A DNA stretch of 64,000 nt from Lindgomyces ingoldianus (taxonomy: Eukaryota; Ascomycota; Dothideomycetes; Pleosporales; Lindgomycetaceae), in the NCBI RefSeq assembly GCF_010093535.1, contig NW_022985186.1:1024926-1088925 (forward strand), written 5' to 3'. Shown one piece after another: positions 59,731 through 64,000 of the stretch; position 1 is the stretch's first letter, and the number at the start of each line of letters is the position of its first letter. The notes under the pieces were generated by a model, which did not search any database, was not told the DNA's origin, and was given only the letters and a program-made list of their open reading frames with translations. The position numbers were made by a program, and so were the translations under genes.

Positions 59731-59940
59731 GTGTTCAGCCAGTTTTCGCTGCGGCTCGAGGCGGATCCGGCCGATGTGCTGGAGGCGGAGGGGCCGACGG
59801 GGCATGGGACGGCGTGGTTGGAGGAACGAACACGGGAGCGGGCGACGAGGGCGCTTTATGAAGGCATGGGGTTTGGGCACGGAATTTATCCAAAAGTGCA
59901 TATGCCGTTCAGGATTGTGCCGCGGGGCAAGATAGGGTAA
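59731..59940 (+). pseudogene. 3' remnant of a gene, possibly a GNAT acetyltransferase
   Basis: GC-rich open frame ending in a normal stop, with no ATG; an in-frame TAA lies at 59722 at the junction with repeat sequence. The residues include LRLEADPADVLEAEG and ERATRALYEGMGFG. A (N)ERATRLYEK.GF-like string is typical of the C-terminal end of GNAT acetyltransferases, but 69 residues are too few to be sure. It looks like the tail of a gene whose 5' part was removed by transposon activity. Confidence 0.4.
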
Positions 59941-60285
59941 TTGTCCCTTTCACTGGTACCGTTGAAAAGCTAGCTAGAAACCATCTCACGTTGTACAAGC
60001 AATCTCTAGACAAGATCGCATGACCGGCATGCTAACGTGGCTCTCGTGGCGTGGCGACGTGCGCGTCAGATAGACGCTTCAAATGCTCATACAGGCAGTA
60101 GGCGGTTGGTTGAAGTCATCCTCTTATCATTCTATGCAGCTGCTACACTATTACGAGAACCGAGTGAAGAAGCAGCAAAGTGGCTCTGTGAGATGATCGA
60201 CCCCCCCCATTCGGAATTCTACCACGCTTCCACAGCATCCTTGTGACTTTTGGTGCTTGATCATCACGGCAACGCTGAAGAAATA
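59941..60285. other. Intergenic, no gene seen
   Basis: One open frame (60037-60246) has no start context or domain character. The 3' end of the O-methyltransferase transcript is expected at the right side. Confidence 0.45.
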
Positions 60286-61759
60286 TCACTTCCACCTGGC
60301 GACAATCAAGTCTAGCTTCGCACCTGGTGTCCTCCTGACTTCCTCAAGAGTGATGTTTGAGTCTGCGGCCTTGAACAAGGCCTTCCAGTCGTCCTCATCG
60401 CGCTCCTGGGAGTTGGACGTGGCCAGCATAGTAATGTCCGAGTCCCTATGCGTGTCAGTGGCACTCACACAAGCAATGACCAGTCACGAGAACAGTTGTG
60501 TATGGCACCTACCTGTTCCACTTCTCCGCGCGAAGGGGCAGTGTGCAAGGCGGCTCGAGGCATCGCTCGCTGAACAAAAGGCGAGCGCCTGGCTTGAGGG
60601 CGGGAATCAGCGCCCGGATGATCTTGATACAGTATTTGTCGGACCAGTCGTGGAGAATCCAGCGGAAGAAGTAAATGTCAGCATTCTTCACAGGCTGCTC
60701 TTCGAAGAAGTTGTGGGCCTGGAATATCAAACGGTCTGAAAGTTCAGCTGGCGCTTTAGTCTTTGCATCTTCAATAACCTTGAGAAGGTCCTGCACTACG
60801 AATTGGAGATCTGGGAATTCTTTCGCAAGCGCGATGGACACGAGGCCGTGCGACCCACCAATGTCCACCACGGTGGCTTTTCCTAAAGAGGCCCAGTCGT
60901 AGGCCTTGACGGTGTAGGAGGGCTCTAGGCCTGGAAATTTTTGAAGGAAGCTCATGGCATCTTTAAAGCGGTTCATGCGCGCAGGGTGATCCTCGAAGAA
61001 ATCGAACATAGCCTTGTCTGTGTCGTTGGCGATTTGGAAACCCTGGACACAGTACACGTTAGTGGGTCCTTCATGCACACGGGAAGCGCGCTTACTGAGT
61101 GATTTGGCTCATCGGAGTCGGGCCATTTCGCAATCGCATCAACTATCTACTATAGTAAGCATCCGTCACGTGGCATGTGTGCCCGAACCTACACGAGTTT
61201 TGGCTGGTCCAACATCATACATCCCCATCTCAGACCACGTTGCGAGAGCGGGCATGACAGCAAGCGCCTTGGTTGCAGCTGTATGCTTTATGTGACCCGG
61301 CTGCGTCTCGCGGAAGAAGTGCTCGGTTATGCCATGTCTCAACAGACGTGTAAGCTTCTTCTCAGGGATGCCGGTCTTTTCGGCAAGCTCGTTGAAGGTG
61401 GTCCCGGTCTCGAACGGGACAAGGTTTTGGATGTTGTATTTGAGAATGGTCTTTAGGCCGACGGATGTGGCTAACTGTCCAGGTTCAACACATTGCCTAT
61501 CAACAACAAGTCACTCATGACATACCGACTTAGCGACGATGGTTTGAATCGGCCCCTGGTGGAGCCACCATAGCTCGTCCACGGCTTCCAACAAGGCCTC
61601 TTGGGCTTCTGCAACGTCCGGGGGAAACGGATACATCGATGGGGCATCCTCGTCGAATGAAGGCGGGGGCATCTGGCTCTCAGCGAAGAACTTGTCGAGC
61701 TTGGTTGTCTGTGCCTCAATCTCCTTGGCGAGAGCGGCGATGCGGGTGGTCGACACCAT
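60286..61759 (-). CDS. SAM-dependent O-methyltransferase, five exons
   Basis: Exons on the minus strand: 61526-61759, 61193-61474, 61096-61146, 60513-61042 and 60286-60445, giving 418 residues; introns are 51, 46, 53 and 67 bp and all phases close. The ATG (MVSTTRIAALAKEIE) starts a helical N-terminal dimerisation part. A winged-helix-like region follows (FNELAEKTGIPEKKLTRLLR). Motif I of the SAM site is VVDIGGSHG (about 247-255), and ILHDWSD (about 317-323) carries the catalytic His-Asp pair of family-2 O-methyltransferases. The C-terminal part begins DITMLATSNSQERDEDDW. Such enzymes methylate hydroxyls of secondary metabolites such as polyketides or flavonoid-like compounds. No biosynthetic backbone gene is in this window, so the substrate is unknown. 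Length and motifs are normal, with no RIP signs. Confidence 0.85.
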
Positions 61760-62126
61760 ACTTCCGATGTACCTGACGCTAATGGTACTTGGAGAACAAG
61801 GCTTAGAGGTTGAGCTTAGGAGAAACCAGAATGGGGGTTTTCGTGCAGAGTGCGGTGCTTGCGTTCTCCGGACACAAGCAGAAAGACGAGTATTTTGCCA
61901 GCGATATTTCATTGCGGCACAGCTGTGTTGGTTGACAACAGTGCCTAGGCTGAAGGTGCACCCGCATGCAGTCACGCCTACGACCTAGCCCTGAGTTGTT
62001 GTCTCAATCCCTGTGTACCCTAGCAGAGTTGATAAGACACAGTACATATATCAATACCCCGAGCTGCTCTAGCGCGGCCAGGGCTCCCCTGTCGAGTAGC
62101 TGGAGTCCAAGACCGGACCTTTTACT
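61760..62126. promoter_or_regulatory. Upstream region of the O-methyltransferase
   Basis: The sequence is GC-normal. A frame stays open upstream of the chosen ATG but reads atypical sequence. No defined regulatory site was recognised. Confidence 0.4.
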
Positions 62127-62220
62127 TATCTCCCTGCGACTGCTGCGGGTCAGGCCTTGTTCGTCTCGATTGGGCATCGCGCTGGATCCAACCCCCTTTT
62201 CGCTCCTCTTTTTAGCCTAG
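62127..62220 (+). repeat. 94-bp direct repeat, copy 1
   Basis: It runs from TATCTCCCTGCGACTGC to TTTTTAGCCTAG. It differs from copy 2 at two positions, both A here for G there, the RIP-type direction. Confidence 0.85.
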
Positions 62221-63906
62221 ATTAGTAGACTTAACTATAGCGCTACCTATTACAGTATAGCGTATAATTGCTTCTTTATGTAAAAGATAGCTGCTTTCTC
62301 TCTTATTCCCCTAGCTATTGCTAAGACGCAGGTGTAAATGTAAAGAGTAAGAGAAACCTATTTAGAGTGCATCTTTCTTAACAATATCTACTATAATGCC
62401 TCTTAAATAGATAGTATATACTATAGACTTGCGTTAAGGGCTGCTCTAGAAGTAAGTATAGCTATGCTATTACTACTCTTGTCTCTCTATGCCCTCTGCT
62501 TACTTAAATAATAGTGCTTTTAGAATAGGCCTGCTATTGCAGCTGCCTATACAGAATTGCTAATTTAATATCTTTCTAAATACAGCCACCTCCTCTGCGC
62601 TCTATGCAGAACTGCGCTCCTGCTCCTGCAGCTCTACACACACTTACTGTTACACCACCATATCTAAGAGCTGCATTGTAGTGCTATAGTAGCTAGGTAT
62701 AATAACCTCTCTGTTTTATAATCTAATAAGGACATAAAACTACTTCTAGATAGTTTACCCCTACTTAAGTTCCTTACACTGCTAGCGTAAAGATTTGCTT
62801 ACTAATGCTTCTTTAAGATAATTAACTATAATATGTACTAATAGCACTTAAAAAAAGTTTATAATAAAAGCTAAACACTAGCTAAGTAAGTAGTAGCAGA
62901 GTGCTTTTTTTAGAAATAAGCTTTACTAAAGTTAAATTTTTTATATTAATACTAGTAAGTAGATGCAACTAGCATAAGGCTAATAGCCTAAGTAGAGCAG
63001 TCTAGAGGCCTACAGCAGCAGAATAGTAGAGATAGAATAGAGACTCTAGAGGCTACTAGCAATTCTAAACTTAATGTAATTCTTAAGATAAAAGTAAAAG
63101 AAAAAGCCTAGTTAGCTTATATAAAACAAATAAAAATAACTATAGCTAAAAAGCTTAAACATAATAAGAATACTAACTAGCTATAAAAATGTAGCTAGCT
63201 ACACTAGTTTACTTATAAACTACTTTATTTTATTACTTTTATAGCTAGGATTTTATTACTATGTAGTAAAGACTATTACCTTAGTTTATAAAATTATATA
63301 AAATAAGTAAGTCTATTAGCTATAAAGGCTAATCTTTAGAAACTTATTAAGATAATAAGCCTAGTAATAAAGTAATGTAAGAAAACTCTAAAACACACCC
63401 TACAGGTGCTATGTTGCTAGCTATAGAGCTAGGGCTATTACTATGCATATCCTTTTACACTTCTGCAGCAGTGCTAGACGTAATAGAGGTATTACTTCTA
63501 CCTAAGTTACTTCCTTTATTATGTGTTCTATTTATAAAGGCTTTACTTTAACTTAAAGCAGAGCATATAAAAGATCTATAGACTTAGAATTACAGCTGCC
63601 TAAAGGTAAATAATAAAGTATGTGTAGGGAGAGATTACCTATCTAGTAGAGTTAAGTAATATTAAGGCTGTCCCTGCCTAACTCCTAGAGGCTGTGTTCT
63701 AACTTCTTGTTTAATTCTAGACTAATGTCTCTACAGATAGTTAAATAGAAGAGAAGGCTGTTGTCTACTTTTCTAGTGTGCTAGGCATCTACCCCTAAGA
63801 GCTAGCCTACTGTACCGCCTACAACTATACACTGTTTCTGTCCGCTCTAATATAGGTTAGCAGGCTTATTATCTTAGAGTATGCCCTACCTCTACACCTA
63901 TCTCCC
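62221..63906. other. Repeat-type sequence between direct repeats
   Basis: AT-rich with moderate RIP bias and no long open frame. Since it is bounded by direct repeats it could be an LTR-type element or part of a larger tandem array; no protein motif was recognised. Confidence 0.45.
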
Positions 63907-64000
63907 TATCTCCCTGCGACTGCTGCGGGTCAGGCCTTGTTCGTCTCGATTGGGCATCGCGCTGGATCCGACCCCCTTTTCGCTCCTCTTTTTGGCCTAG
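63907..64000 (+). repeat. 94-bp direct repeat, copy 2
   Basis: Nearly identical to 62127-62220 and reaching the window edge, so its real extent is unknown. Ends TTTTTGGCCTAG. Confidence 0.85.

Noticed and set aside
60037..60246. 69-codon frame before the methyltransferase
   Set aside because: No recognisable motif, weak start context and no homologous features; most likely chance.

Overview
The window comes from a filamentous ascomycete (Pezizomycotina). The evidence is short GT-AG introns of about 46-67 bp with CTAAC/CTGAC-like branch points, fungal families (NACHT-ankyrin, F-box, LysM, GH18/CBM18 chitinase, O-methyltransferase), and large TA-rich blocks in which every transposon frame is full of stops from C-to-T and G-to-A changes. 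That is the signature of repeat-induced point mutation (RIP). I cannot name the species; a Dothideomycete is a weak guess. No rRNA, tRNA or CRISPR was seen.

Layout: (1) 1-8.7 kb, gene-bearing. A NACHT-ankyrin NLR-like gene on the minus strand has one coding frameshift, a disrupted open frame lies upstream of it, and a three-exon F-box gene is on the plus strand. (2) 8.9-19.6 kb, RIP-degraded island. It holds an inverted-repeat element, long-TIR pogo-like elements (one carrying a GGCCGGCC-TIR element) and a Ty3/gypsy element with perfect 5-bp target duplications and an 885-N assembly gap. (3) 19.6-26.4 kb, a gene island. It has a tandem repeat, a silent 1.4-kb tract, a single-exon F-box-like gene and a nine-exon secreted LysM gene, both on the minus strand. 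(4) 26.4-52.6 kb, a 26-kb transposon island that can be unpacked into nested insertions: pogo inside pogo inside pogo, gypsy inside gypsy, a Tc1-like element inside a pogo-like element inside another, two miniature LTR retroelements (TRIM-like) and two solo LTRs, most with exact target duplications. (5) 53.3-64 kb, a seven-exon, 1758-residue secreted CBM18-GH18 chitinase (plus), a gene remnant, a five-exon O-methyltransferase (minus), and 94-bp direct repeats at the window edge.

How the genes fit together: the LysM gene and the chitinase are transcribed away from each other, and their start codons are 27.4 kb apart across the RIP island. LysM genes beside subgroup-C chitinases are a known fungal arrangement, so this looks like such a divergent pair pulled apart by transposons. 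Both open frames remain intact. The chitinase lacks LysM modules, while the partner gene consists largely of them.

Gene models were spliced by eye: all exon phases close and total coding lengths are multiples of three, except the NLR, which needs one extra base. Transposon boundaries were set by terminal repeats plus duplicated target bases. Family assignments of degraded elements rest on a few surviving residues.
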